DNA of 64,000 bases from Carnegiea gigantea (GCA_029747015.1 JAKOGI010000818.1:147001-211000), one strand, 5' to 3'; counted from the first letter of the stretch, positions 1 through 10,660 are shown. Program-made: numbers and translations. The notes: generated by a model not told the origin, from the sequence alone.

Positions 1-239
1 TTCATTGATGTTACTGGTTACTCTCTGTTCTATCTATTTATATCTTGTTTCACCTTTACATTCAATACCTTTTTTTGGGGAAAGGGGGAGGGTGTTAAGC
101 TTGAGGTTTGTAGCTATAGTATCTTATAAGACTCCTCATACTCTTTGATTTTTATAACCAAAAAAGAGGTGGATTTACATACATTGTCTAAAATAACCAA
201 AAAAAGAGGTGGATTTACATATTGTTAAAAGTAGATGCC
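1..239. other. Non-coding left edge with a short direct repeat
   Basis: I see no supported gene here. A 27-28 bp sequence containing AGAGGTGGATTTACAT occurs twice in direct orientation (154-180 and 193-220), about 40 bp apart. The stretch lies 3' of the copia reverse transcriptase remnant at 240-594 (minus strand), so it may be degraded sequence of that element or its flank; I cannot tell which. Confidence 0.4.
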
Positions 240-594
240 TATCCCCCTTTCGATATGAGCTTGACGGAAGCAAGGGTTCTTAAGCATGTGATATATGTCT
301 AAATGCTCAAGGGTCCTAAATCCTTAAGCTGGAAACATTCATGCAGGTTTTTCTTGAACTTATGACAATGAGCAGCACAATTGCCTGTTAAGACATAATC
401 AACCACATAAATAAGTAGGGTCGTGAACACATACCTTTATTATAAATGAATAGGGAATAGTCAAGAGGTGACTTCTCAAAGCCATATTTAAGCAAGCCTA
501 AGGCCAATTTGATGAACCATTTGTCTTGGAGCTTGACGAAGATCGTAAAGGGATTTTTTAAGACTACACACCAAATTAGGTTTGGGAGGTCAAA
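240..594 (-). pseudogene. Copia reverse transcriptase fragment (left arm of the split host element)
   Basis: The minus strand encodes, with frame breaks, the middle of a Ty1/copia reverse transcriptase. The block equivalent to SLYGLRQAPRQW is recognisable near 520-560, followed by a stretch resembling the family's GFEKS/DYSLF block and the KDLG block near 310. The fragment begins exactly where Athila-1 ends (TSD 595-599). The upstream RT blocks of the same protein, ending at EIYMKPPLG, lie at 30053-30378 beyond Athila-1. The two pieces were therefore one gene before the insertion. Frameshifts and the loss of everything after the KDLG block make it a relic. Confidence 0.75.
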
Positions 595-599
595 AGCCT

Positions 600-1481
600 T
601 GTTGTTTTAAAATAATGTAAGTGCACGGCTTAGTTGTAGCTAGGAACCATCAAGTATGGGTCATATCCACGGGAAACTTGTTTCCAATCACCGAATTCGA
701 CTTATAACACTCAATTTAGGTAAAAGTTCGCTTTTGTTGAATGTTGCTAACTAGCAATTCTAATATACTGAGAACTAATGAAATTGTCTAATTTAATAAT
801 AATACAGGTCCTAGATTGGGGTTCACCACACTATTAAGCTATATGAATCATAAACTAGATCCTGCAAACCTACCCAAGAGAGTAATTGAAGTGAAAAAGA
901 CTACAAATATGAAACGCATCTGCACCTTCTTTCGAGGGTGAATAGACTGACTAAATAATCTCAATTATCTATTTTTATGAAACTAGAATTATCATAGTCA
1001 CAAAGTTGAGTAATCAGGAATTCCCAATTAAAACCCTAACTGTTTTTACGTCAGGAAAATCAATCGCTTACAAAGTTGCACTAGGTGAAGGATACAACTT
1101 TCGCTGAACTCCTTAACCCTAATTAAGAACAATGAACAAGTCACTCTCGAGCAATTTAACAAACAGTTGTCATACTAGGTAAGAATTCAAAGCACAACAA
1201 CGGGTATAGTTCACAAACACCTAAAACATGATTCAATTTCGCATAGTGGGGTTAGTCTCAATCCAAGACTACTAGCTTAGCTTCTAATCATATTGATAAT
1301 CACAATCAAGAGCAAAAATCTAGAAAAGACCACTAAAGATGCATACTTTAATTGAGAGTGCAAGAGAAAGAAGAAAGAAAACGTACTTCAATTGATTTCC
1401 TAGATCAGTCGCACAAATTCGTAATCAATTAAACTTCAATCTAATGTATAAGAATTTGTGAAAGTATTTTGAGTTGAAAAC
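600..1481 (-). repeat. Athila-1 3' LTR, first part (plus-strand left part)
   Basis: This aligns with 28718-29610 of the other Athila-1 LTR, including the shared block CCGAATTCGACTTATAACAC (693-712 and 28811-28830). It begins TGTTGT, where the partner begins TATTGT. It ends at the AAAAC target site (1477-1481) of N1, and the LTR resumes at 18416. Confidence 0.9.
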
Positions 1482-2959
1482 TGTTAGCGAAAAAACAGAC
1501 AGAATTTTAATATTTATATACCCCAAGTGCAAGGTGTATCATTGAGTACTTGACGTGTCGTCCGCAGGAAGTTGTGTTTCCAACTATCAGGGCTAGTTAA
1601 AGCGTCTCGAGTTAGGCAAGATCGAAGGGGATGGACAGTAAACTAAACTAAGCTAACAAATATAGAAGAAGTGACTTGGAGTTGTGATTTGACCAATGGA
1701 CAAACCAACTAATCGAGACGAGTCCTAACCTACCCAAACTATATTACGAATTAGAGATGGTCGGTTGCACCATCGAAGATCACCCAAGCCCTCTATCAAG
1801 GGTCATGAGCTAGTCTAATTAGCCTAACAACCTATTTTTATGGGGTTAATCTAATTAGACCATAAAATTAGCAACCTCCGGACCTAACTCGATTCGGATA
1901 CTATTATCATGTCCCGAACTCGACTATTTCCTCTCCCACACTACCTGATTGACCTCAACTCTCAGCATAAGTCAATCGCCCAAAAATATGGATGAAAGCT
2001 CTCTCAAGCATTTAATCGAACACTTGACGAGTGTGAGAGAAAACTCTAAGTTCTAGGCATAGATTGAGTATGGTTAGGCCAAATACAAAACTAATTAGCC
2101 ATTAAAGGGCTAATTACAATCTAAGCCAATACAAACTACCAACTAAACATCACAAACACATGAAAACCGAAACTAACAAACAAGAACATAAACTTGAACA
2201 AGAGAAGAAAGAGAATGAAATAAATCAAATTTAAACAATTAAACAAACATGAATTAACAATAAAAACTAAACATTTAAACTAAACAAACAAATACAAGAA
2301 TTAAACTAGCAAAATATAAACAAGAACAAAAACATGAAGTAAAGAGAAAGGGAAGAAAACTTAGTCTTGAATTAATAGAAGGAACTTGAAATCCAAAGGT
2401 TGAATCCAAGATTATAATCTTCAATCCTAAACTAATCCTCCTATTGAGATTTTATTTGGTAAAATCTAACCTAAACTACCCTAAAAATCGTCAGAGAGAA
2501 GCCTCAAGCGAACCCCTGTGCGACCTCCTGCAAAACTGGCCGAAGTGGCGCTTTTATCGCGGACGTAGGCCCGAAGCACGGCCGTGCGCCACCACGCACG
2601 GTCAGACACACGGCCGTGCACCTTGGCATGCCGGCCGTGCGTGGCTTCGACCAGCGGTGCATGGCCGTGTTCTCCTGCAGGATAGCCGTGCATTGTTCTT
2701 TTCGGTTTTCTTTTGCTCCCGGGGCTTGTCGGACCTCTATTCCACCTCAAAATGTATCCCAAATGCCTCATTCCCTATTAAAGTTGGTGAGTTTCTCGTC
2801 TCTTTGGAAAAACTTCTAGAAAACAAGCAAACCAACCAAATAAGTACATTATGAACCGAAAGAGACAAATTTGATCCTTTCTCCTTAAGATTCGACATGA
2901 AAACCATGAAAAAAGTGGGTCAAACAAGGGGTAAAATGAGGTCAAACATCGGTGTGACA
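1482..2959 (-). repeat. N1 3' LTR
   Basis: This LTR is 1478 bp, begins TGTTAGCGAAAAAA on the plus strand and ends at GACA. It matches 16946-18410 throughout. In the sense of the element, a GC-rich block lies 260-390 nt from its 5' end (2570-2700). That block holds palindromes such as GCACGGCCGTGC (2576-2587) and CACGGCCGTG (2609-2618). The open frames over this block are shadows of the repeat. Confidence 0.92.
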
Positions 2960-2999
2960 AATACCCCCACACCTATCTTTTGCTCGTCCTCGAACAAAA
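2960..2999 (-). promoter_or_regulatory. N1 polypurine tract with upstream hairpin
   Basis: In the element's sense (minus strand) a 9-bp stem, TTTTGTTCG / CGAGCAAAA with an AGGA loop (2978-2999), is followed by the purine tract AGGTGTGGGGGTATT (2960-2974), which abuts the LTR start TGTCAC. The purine tract is the expected plus-strand DNA primer of an LTR element. The hairpin is an observation without a known role. Confidence 0.8.
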
Positions 3000-4434
3000 T
3001 GAAAATAAAAACTAAACTAAACAGCTAACTCACTTTCGTAGGAATCACGGTTGCATTTAGCGTATGCAACAAGCCCTTTAAACCATTTGGTTCCCCCAAG
3101 TGGATGAGTAAGGTCTCGTGAGGGTTTGCAGAAGATATACACACAAAATCTCAAAAAGGAAAAACAAAGAAAAGGGAAACAAGAATCGAAATAAATAAAT
3201 AAATAAATAAATAAAATAGAATAAAAATGACAAAATACAAAATATACATGGGGGTAAACTGTACACAATCGGATCAGCCAAAACCCCCTAATAACTCAAG
3301 TATCAGTCTGTACACAAGCATTATATGCATTTCAGGACACATCATCCCAAAGAATGGCATCCAGACATCAGATTTTCACCCCACAACGCATGAGAACATT
3401 GAATCCATCTTGGTGCCTGGTGTGTAAGTGTATCATCACCCTATGACTTTAGCTTACCAAAATCAAACTCAATCTCACTTAACTGACACAAGCTACCTTA
3501 TTGATTTGCTAGCATGGAAAACAAGTTTCCCTAGTAGCAGTATTGCCTCAAAGGGTAGCACCTAGTAGCGCATGCCTCAAAGGGGTACTTATCATTCCAA
3601 ACTCTTTTCTTCCCCCCTTTTTTTCTTTTTCTTCTTCTTTGTCACTACAAACTTTTTCCACGCCTCAAAGGGATACACCCAATAGCGCAAGAATTTATTT
3701 ATTTTTGCTTTTGTTTTTGGAAAAGGGGTGCAAGTACACATAAAGATAACTCTGCAGTAAACAAGTGGGAGAGCCGATCATGGAAGACAAAGAATGTAAG
3801 GTAATGATAATACAATAATCAGGACTGGATTGCAAAATTACAATGGACTATTGAGGTTAGAACTGAGGCCTATAATGATATACTTGGGACGAATATCTAT
3901 CATGCACACTATATTTATATACGAGCTAATAGCCAAAGTACCAGAGATCAAGGCAGATCAAAAAAAGTACAAAACTCCCCTAAAGCTCAAAAAGAAAAGA
4001 AAAATTATACAAAAAAGAGAAAAATTGAAAAAATTTACACAAAAATGAAAAATTTTCACAAAAAATATAAGAATAAAGGGGTAGATGACCCCAACCCCAC
4101 ACCTAAATCTCACAATGTTCTCATTGGGAGCTGAGAGTCATCACCAACCACACAATACACAAAAATAAAAAAAACAAAATCACACAAGAACACTAAACCG
4201 ACACATATATACGAGCTAGCACACTCTCCCAAAAACACTCACTAAATCAAAAACAAGACCACACATATATACAAAACTAACCACCCAAAACAAAGATATA
4301 CCAATCCATCAACACCACCGATCACAACACACCAATATCCACAAAAACGGTGATCATAGCCATCAATGGCTCTACAACATCCCAACTTTCTCCTCAAAAT
4401 GATCACCACAAAAGTATAATCCTAATATCCACAA
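3000..4434 (-). other. N1 3' non-coding region with conserved blocks
   Basis: No credible protein lies here. The stretch holds an (AAAT)n run (3190-3215) and blocks shared with G1, N2, N3 and N4. These include a hairpin-forming TTGCAT...ATGCAA (3051-3069) and a block near 3546-3597 with CCTCAAAGG and TAGTAGCGCATG. An internal purine tract (4089-4104) next to a CAATG/CATTG hairpin (4113-4126) repeats the layout of the real polypurine tract 1.1 kb away. Confidence 0.65.
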
Positions 4435-5598
4435 CTAAACAAAAAACAAAAAGAGAGAAAATAAAAAATAAAAAGAAGGGAGAAGAGTGAGAACGATTAT
4501 ACCAGGTCGGATACTGATTGTACCCGAACTATTCCACAATGGCTTAAGGAGCATCAGCCACTCCTTGTCCCTCAAGGTGCGAGTCGTCAACTCGGATGCA
4601 GTCAAAGCTGGCAAGAGCTTATCATGCACTGCTGCATGCGTCTCAGAAGGGTGTGAATAAGAGAACACTAGTAAGGATGGAGCAAACAAAGTTAGTACCC
4701 TCTTAAACTCATCAAATGCCTTGGAGAAATCAGCAGAATAATCGAATGCAATAATCAATATGATTTTTCTAGGCGTGCCCTCTAGGTACAGATGACAAGG
4801 ATCAAGGGAGGGGTCATACCCTCTAAAAGTACCTAGAGACTTACAACAGTCAGCCTTATTTCCCTCAAGTATCATATGAGAATCAATAAGTAGTATATCA
4901 CCACACTCAGGGGAATGGGAGGATGGTGAACATGAAGAAGAAGCATGGAATATATCAAGAGAGTTGGGGGATATATTATCAACAAAATCAGGGCTAGTTG
5001 GCCCTGTAACCATAACATCCACGCATGAAATCCCTGTGGGAGTCTCATGAAAATCATGCACCTCAATAGAAACATTGCCTGACTCAGGCCAAGTATCATC
5101 CTCATCAACGCTAGCGCTAACACCAAAGGTCTCACCTACGGTGAACTCCGTCGACTGAGCTAAAGAGGAAGGTGTATTAAGAAAAGTCATGATGAGCGCA
5201 GTGTTGTTCCTATAAGGGCTAGGCGAGGATGCGGCAACAATAGGTAAAGTAGTCAAGGGACGGTTAATGACTTCCCCTAGTCCAGATTGTAGAGGAGGGA
5301 AAGACGCACCATCATCACACAGATTGACATAAAGTCCAGGAGCACTAGAATTAAGGTCAGTCTCGGATGATAGGTCATACTCCTGCATTTTATTAGCAAA
5401 CTCAATTTGTTGCTTATTCATTGTCTCTATCATATTGCTAAGTCTAGCAAAACCTTCATTAAAAATATGATAGGGATAAGAATTACTGGCATGATCAGAG
5501 CAATGAAAAATTTCACACAAAGGAGGAGCATAATCAGGGATGCAAGGGGGTGGGGCACAAGAATCAGAGCACCTAGTTTCAAATTCATAAGTATCCTA
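4435..5598 (-). pseudogene. N1 gag-like protein with degraded zinc knuckle
   Basis: The minus-strand frame is open from an in-frame TAG at 5596-5598 to 4435. It begins with a segment rich in Pro and Cys, then CEIFHCSDHASNSYPYH. The latter looks like a CCHC knuckle in which the second Cys and the last Cys are changed. Next comes a block containing ARLSNMIETMNKQQIEFANK, likely helical, then a long acidic Ser/Pro-rich part and a C-terminal block around LYLEGTPRKIILIIAFDYS. The same protein occurs broken in N2 and N3. I recall similar proteins from other eudicot genomes beside gypsy elements, but could not check this. It lacks protease and RT motifs. The N-terminal part lies upstream of the TAG and was cut off by the copia insertion at 5787. 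Confidence 0.65.
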
Positions 5599-5786
5599 AG
5601 CCAACCAATCAAGAAAATCACATACTTCATTAACGTTTTTAGCACAAAAATTCCAATACTCCAAAAGAGTATGGGTTTTACAATTCACATCCTCATAAAC
5701 TGTATTCAAAAGTTCCCACTTCTCCACATAAAAATTGTAATGAGCAAGAAAAGCATGTAATCAATCATAGTATCACCAAAACAATT
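5599..5786 (-). pseudogene. N1 gag-like N-terminal remnant cut by the copia insertion
   Basis: The minus strand continues the gag-like frame upstream of the TAG at 5596-5598, with frame breaks. It corresponds to the part of N2 and N3 that reads around NCVTCTLLDNWDFY. It ends at the CAATT target site (5782-5786). The few remaining bases between this point and the primer site lie at 16795-16920, on the other side of the copia element. Confidence 0.5.
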
Positions 5787-7289
5787 TGTTAGAATGTATA
5801 AATTTTTGATGATAACAAATCCAAGTGTTGTTGTTGTTGCTCCAAATAGGCTTTCCAAACAGGACCTTACTGCTGCTCTCAATGTATTAAAACTGCTTGA
5901 CTAATGGTTTGTCAAGAACAGGTACTCAAGTCAGCAATGTAAGAACACCTGTGAGGAACAGGTCCTGTGAGGCGTTTTGAAGCATATTCTGAGAAGTGTT
6001 TGAAACATAAGATATGTGCAGCTGTGACAAACAGGCTCCATGCGGTGTTTGAAGCATATTCTGTGAAGTGTTTGCAGCAAAGTCGTTCTACAAGATGACT
6101 AGTGGTTACAACAAGATGTCTTGATTTGATTTGGTTTTATATTTTTAGACTCTTGTTAATATGCCAATTAGAAAGTTTTAATTTACCACTCACTGGAAAC
6201 GGTTTTGCTTTTCGAAAAATATTTCGGATCACCCTTCAGAACAACCCTGGGAACAGGGCGATCAGGGTGTTTCCAGAATAAGCTGCGAAAAACTGCTTTG
6301 CACGATTTTTATCTTTTGGATTTTGAGCAGCTTCTTCAAAGATTTGCAAGAAAGATTTTTCTATGGAGTATCTTATTCTTTACCCTAAAAAACGGTTATC
6401 AAAAATCTTAAGGGATTTGCAAAATCTTTTTGAATAAAAAGAATATCCAATTTTTGGCAAGTGGATAAGGTAGTTGAGAAAAACATGGGCTAGCTGCTGA
6501 AGAACACCGCCTTATGCACGCGGTTCAGGAAGTGTTTTCAGCTCATGTCACCTTACTCCTTGTAGCTAAAGGATTCTATTTTCTCTAGGATTTTAGTTTC
6601 CAAAAATTTTAGAAATAGTTTTTCCATCCCTTGTAGGTAAAGGATTCTATATTCTTCAGATTTTTTAGTTTCCAAAAATTTGATGAATTGTGTTCCAAGC
6701 ACTATAAAAGGCGGCTTCTTACAATCTTGGACACATCGGTTTTCAAAGAGAAAAAATCTGAGTTCATGAGCTAAAACGTTTGAAAAGAAAACCGAGCCTT
6801 GTGAGTGAATTAATTGAGCTTTCAAAGTTGGCATACTAGGACTTCATTGTACCCTATATTAGCTTAGTTGAGAAGTATTGTAATAGGGTGTTTTTTCTTT
6901 ACATCCTTCTTTCACAAGAGTGAGTAGAGTGTGTGTCCAAATCAAGGGGATTTTGGACGTGGGGTAACTTGTCTTAGGGAAGACAGGTTACGTGTGTTAC
7001 AAGTTGTAACAAGGTGTGTTACTATTGTAACGTGATTAGCCCGTTTAGTGAAGTGTTTAAATCCTACACGAGGTAGGTCGTGGTTTTTAACCTCAGTTGG
7101 GCTAGAGGTGTTTTCCACGTAAAAATCCTGTGTCCATTATTTCCGCATTCAATTTTGTTGGATTTTCGCTTCTGCTTATCTCAGAAACAACCTGTGCGAA
7201 CAGGGTCTAAGACTGTTTGTCAGCAACTTGCGAAAATCGGACACCACAATTCACCCCCCTCTTGTGGTTGTGTACTCTCTAATTCAACA
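5787..7289 (+). repeat. SIRE-like copia 5' LTR
   Basis: This is a 1503-bp LTR beginning TGTTAGAATG and ending TAATTCAACA, with the same length as the 3' copy. It includes the promoter at 6713-6720. Short open frames within it (for example 6205-6411 and 7080-7325) recur identically in the 3' LTR and are not genes. Confidence 0.96.
6713..6720 (+). promoter_or_regulatory. TATA box of the copia 5' LTR
   Basis: TATAAAAG lies in the context CACTATAAAAGGCGGC, about 925 bp into the LTR. The identical motif sits at 16203-16210 in the 3' LTR. Transcription would be expected roughly 25-35 bp downstream, which would place the U3/R boundary near 6745-6755. The start site is inferred, not seen. Confidence 0.75.
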
Positions 7290-7291
7290 AG

Positions 7292-7309
7292 TGGTATCAG
7301 AGCAGGTTC
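7292..7309 (+). other. Primer-binding site, initiator tRNA-Met type
   Basis: TGGTATCAGAGCAGGTTC begins two bases after the 5' LTR. It is the usual copia primer site, complementary to the 3' end of plant initiator tRNA-Met. It is not itself a tRNA gene. Confidence 0.93.
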
Positions 7310-7341
7310 TCCTTTGAAAAGCTAACACCTTTGAGAGATCC

Positions 7342-8838
7342 TTGAAGATGAGTACTCCACAAGGCATGCTTGAAGGTCAATCCATAACTCGTCCACCATA
7401 CTTTAATGGCCAACACTATAGTTGGTGGAAGAATAGGATGGAAAACTACATCCAAGCCGAGGACTATGAGTTGTGGATGCTCATCAAGCATGGACCACTC
7501 ATCCCTAAGAAAACAACTGAAGATGGAAAGTCAATCCCCAAGGAGCCTAAGGAGTTCAATGCTGAAGATTACAAGATGATGGAGAAGAATGCCAAGGCCA
7601 AGAAACTCCTATATTTTGGCCTAGGTCCTGATGAATATACTCGCATATCTGAATGTGAGTCGGCCAAAGAAATCTGGGATGCTTTGCAAGTAGCTCACGA
7701 AGGGACCAATCAAGTAAAGCAATCCCGGATTGAATTGCTTATGAGAAAGTATGAGCTGTTCGAGATGGGTGATCGGGAAAGTGTGATGGACATGTACACT
7801 CGCTTCACTCACATAACGAATGAGTTGAAATCCTTGGGAAAATCCTTCACCACCGAAGAATTGGTAAGGAAGATCCTAAGAATTTTACCTCATTCTTGGG
7901 AAGCAAAAGTAACGGCCATCCAAGAAGCTAAGGACATGAACAAGATCACCCTAGATGAGCTGATTGGAAACCTCCAAACATATGAACTTAGGAAATATTC
8001 TCAACAGAAAGATGAGACAAAGAGAGAACGAGGTCTTGCACTAAAGGCCTTAGAAGATGATTCTGATTCTGAGGAGGAGGAGATTGCCATGATGACTCAA
8101 AAATTTAAGAAGTTCTTCAAGAAAGTCAAAGAAAACATCAAAAGGAAGGACTTCGGCAAAGCCAGGAACACCCCTCGGGAACAGTTCACTGGGTGTTTCA
8201 AGTGTGGTAAGCTGGACCACATTGTGAGAAACTGCCCACTGCACAAGGAAGAACAAGAACCCGAACACCCCAGAAAACAGGGGAGGAAACAGGGTGTAAG
8301 CAGCTCAGCGAAAAGGTTCTCAAAAGCTATGCTCGCGGCCTGGGGAGATTCAAGTGAGGATGAGGAAGGGTCTGAAGCTGGGGAAGCTGATGTAGCACTC
8401 ATGGCAAGGAGTGACACTGATTCAGATGATGGGTCAACGGATAGTCTGACTCAACTCAAGAACAAGGTACGTGGTCTAAATAAATCAACTCTTGAGAAAT
8501 TAGTGTACAATATAATGGATATATGTGCTGAATTAAAAGGGGATGTTCGAGATTTAGAACTTGAAAATGAAACCCTTAAATTAGAAAAGCTTGAAGTTGA
8601 CAAAGAGACTCTTGCCTTGCATGAAAACATCAATGTGCTTAAAGAAACTCTACTCATGAAAGAAGAGACTTGTTCCACTAAACTGACTGAGCTAGAAAAA
8701 GAATCTCTTGACTTAAAAGGTAAGGTCGAGTCTTTGCTGGAAGAAAACAGAAACTTGCTTGAAAAAATAAAACACTTAGAATCGGACCTTGCCGCAAACA
8801 AGCTCTGGAACAGGTCCTCAAGGGCGTTGAATGGTTAA
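7342..8838 (+). CDS. gag: Copia Gag (498 aa, C-terminally frameshifted)
   Basis: This frame encodes the capsid-type protein that would package the element's RNA in cytoplasmic particles. The first ATG after the primer site is used. Residues 1-230 contain the copia gag core: ITRPPYFNGQHYSWWKNRME near 14-33, and ESVMDMYTRFTHITNELKSL further on. A zinc knuckle CFKCGKLDHIVRNC (C-x2-C-x4-H-x4-C) lies near residue 284. It is followed by a basic stretch, an acidic stretch rich in SDSD and EE, and about 120 residues of heptad-like Leu/Glu/Lys sequence, almost certainly a coiled coil (about 370-490). The frame ends at TAA 8836-8838. Sequence just downstream continues the protein in another frame, so a frameshift near 8800 cuts off the second knuckle. 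Confidence 0.9.
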   Translation: MKMSTPQGMLEGQSITRPPYFNGQHYSWWKNRMENYIQAEDYELWMLIKHGPLIPKKTTEDGKSIPKEPKEFNAEDYKMMEKNAKAKKLLYFGLGPDEYTRISECESAKEIWDALQVAHEGTNQVKQSRIELLMRKYELFEMGDRESVMDMYTRFTHITNELKSLGKSFTTEELVRKILRILPHSWEAKVTAIQEAKDMNKITLDELIGNLQTYELRKYSQQKDETKRERGLALKALEDDSDSEEEEIAMMTQKFKKFFKKVKENIKRKDFGKARNTPREQFTGCFKCGKLDHIVRNCPLHKEEQEPEHPRKQGRKQGVSSSAKRFSKAMLAAWGDSSEDEEGSEAGEADVALMARSDTDSDDGSTDSLTQLKNKVRGLNKSTLEKLVYNIMDICAELKGDVRDLELENETLKLEKLEVDKETLALHENINVLKETLLMKEETCSTKLTELEKESLDLKGKVESLLEENRNLLEKIKHLESDLAANKLWNRSSRALNG

Positions 8839-9107
8839 ACACTCATCATAGTCAAAATAGAAGAGGACTAGGTTTTGTGCCTAAGATGACCTACCCAGTG
8901 AATAACAAATATGTGGGATTACCTGAAAATATTGTTTGTTTTCATTGTGGTAAAACGGGGCATTATCGATATGCTTGTCCTATAAGAAAGTATGCCATTA
9001 AAAAGAACTCAGTGCATGTAAAACAAATGTGGGTTAGGAAAGATGAGATTTACACGTCTAAAGGAATGGGACCCAAGTGGATCTGGGTTCCCAAAACTAA
9101 CCCTTGA
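8800..9107 (+). pseudogene. gag: Gag C-terminal part with second zinc knuckle, out of frame
   Basis: After the frameshift near 8800 the reading moves to the frame of 8877-9107. It contains a second C-x2-C-x4-H-x4-C knuckle, CFHCGKTGHYRYAC (near 8937-8978), followed by a block ending MGPKWIWVPKTNP typical of this copia lineage. The frame stops at TGA 9105-9107, and the protease frame follows in the same phase at 9114. The TGA could be a decayed codon or a natural gag-pol boundary; I cannot decide from one copy. Confidence 0.8.
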
Positions 9108-9113
9108 TTTGTT

Positions 9114-9380
9114 TTGCAGGCTGAAGTGAGAGAGAACAACCCAGCAAACAACCCAGCAAACAGTGCAGGAAACAGTCTAGGGAACAGGCAGCTGTGGTAT
9201 GTTGACAGTGGGTGTTCGAGGCATATGACTGGTGAAAAATCCAATTTTCTCTCACTTACAGCATCAGAAGGAGGGAGTGTAGCATTTGGAAACGGCAAAT
9301 CTGGGACAATTGTCGGTATAGGTAAGATAGGTGAGTCACTCTCCCATTCAATTGACAATGTTTATTTTGTGGATGTTTAA
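9114..9380 (+). pseudogene. pol: Copia aspartic protease
   Basis: The protease that would cleave the Gag-Pol polyprotein. WYVDSGCSRHMTG carries the copia protease active-site Asp (D-S-G-C), and FGNGKSGTIVGIG is the downstream flap-like block. The frame is in phase with the preceding knuckle frame (8877-9107). It ends at an in-frame stop, TAA 9378-9380, caused by an apparent single-base loss near 9375, because the family's conserved continuation resumes in another frame at 9389. Confidence 0.85.
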
Positions 9381-9388
9381 AACACAAC

Positions 9389-10660
9389 TTGCTAAGTGTG
9401 TCCCAACTGTGTGACAAAGACAACCTAGTAGTGTTCTCTCCAACACGTTGCTTGGTTGTAAACATGAACACAGGAGATGTTGTGTTGAGGGGGAAGCGAC
9501 ACAAAAATGTTTATAAAGTGTGTATTTCTACTCTTCCCCAAAATAATTTGACTTGTTTGAGTGCCTTAAAAGATGATGTTATGCTTTGGCACAAAAGACT
9601 AGGTCATGCAAGCCACTCTCTTTTGAACAAACTTGTAACCAAAGATTTAGTAGTTGGCTTACCTTCCATCAAATTCAATGATGACAAGGTATGTGATGCA
9701 TGTGCCAAAGGCAAACAAGTCAAAAATTCATTTAAGTCTAAAAAGTGTATAAGCACTACTCGACCCCTTGAATTAATACATATGGATCTATGTGGTCCAA
9801 TGAGGATCATGAGCTGAGGTGGCAAGAGGTATGTGCTTGTGATAGTGGATGACTACTCTCGTTTCACTTGGACTTTGTTTTTGGCTTCTAAAGATGAAAC
9901 TTTTGAAAAATTTCTTGCTTTCATTAAAAAGACTGAAAAGAGGGTAGGACACTCTTTGGTATGCATAAGGTCTGACCATGGTACAGAATTTGAAAATTCG
10001 AGCTTTATTGACTATTGTAATGAGCATGGTGTTGATCACAATTTTTCAGCTCCAAGAACACCCCAACAGAACGGGGTGGTAGAGCGCAAAAATCGTACTC
10101 TAGAGGACATGACTAGAACAATGCTTGTTGCTAGTGGTCTTCCTAGAAATTTTTGGGCTGAAGCTTTAAACACATCATGTTACATTATAAATAGATGCAT
10201 GATTAGACCTGTTCTTAACAAAACTCCTTATGAGATCCTCAAAGGAAGAAAACCAAATATTTTGCATTTGAGAGTTTTTGGGTGTAAATGTTTTGTGCAA
10301 AATAATGGAAAGGATGTCTTAGGGAAATTTGATCCAAGGAGTGACGAGACAATATTCCTCGGTTACTCCTCATATAGTAAGGCATACAAAGTGTTTAATA
10401 AGAGAACCTTGTGTGTTGAAGAAAGTGTGCATGTGCTTTTTGATGAAACTAACTCTCTAAGTGAGAATGATGCACAGGAGGAAGACCTCGAACTAGGTCT
10501 TGTTAAAAAAGACATGCTGCTTCAAGATGAACCAGGTAAGGATCAACCTGAGAGATCAAGGCCTGAAGCTGTTCTTCAGGAAAGTAGGCAGGGTGTGAAC
10601 CAAACAGGGGGAAACAGGGTGGAACCCTGCTTCGGGACAACATCAGCCGAACCCTTCTGA
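9389..10660 (+). pseudogene. pol: Copia integrase with one in-frame stop
   Basis: The integrase inserts the DNA copy into host DNA. SVSQLCDKDNLVVFSPT opens the pre-integrase region. LWHKRLGHAS...CDACAKGK provides the HHCC zinc-binding residues. The catalytic core shows HMDLCGP (first Asp, near 9780), SDHGTEFEN (second Asp, near 9972) and NGVVERKNR (Glu, near 10080). A later block, FGCKCFVQ...FDPRSDETIFLGYS, is the usual copia C-terminal part. The frame is broken by TGA 9815-9817 (one transition from an Arg codon) just after the first Asp and resumes in the same frame. It ends at TGA 10658-10660, before the RT, where another frame change is needed. Confidence 0.9.

Noticed and set aside
3017..3268. 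Small protein conserved near the polypurine tract (ends CNRDSYESELAV in N1)
   Set aside because: A similar peptide can be read in G1, but the frame is not kept in N2, N3 or N4, so nucleotide conservation rather than coding is the better explanation.
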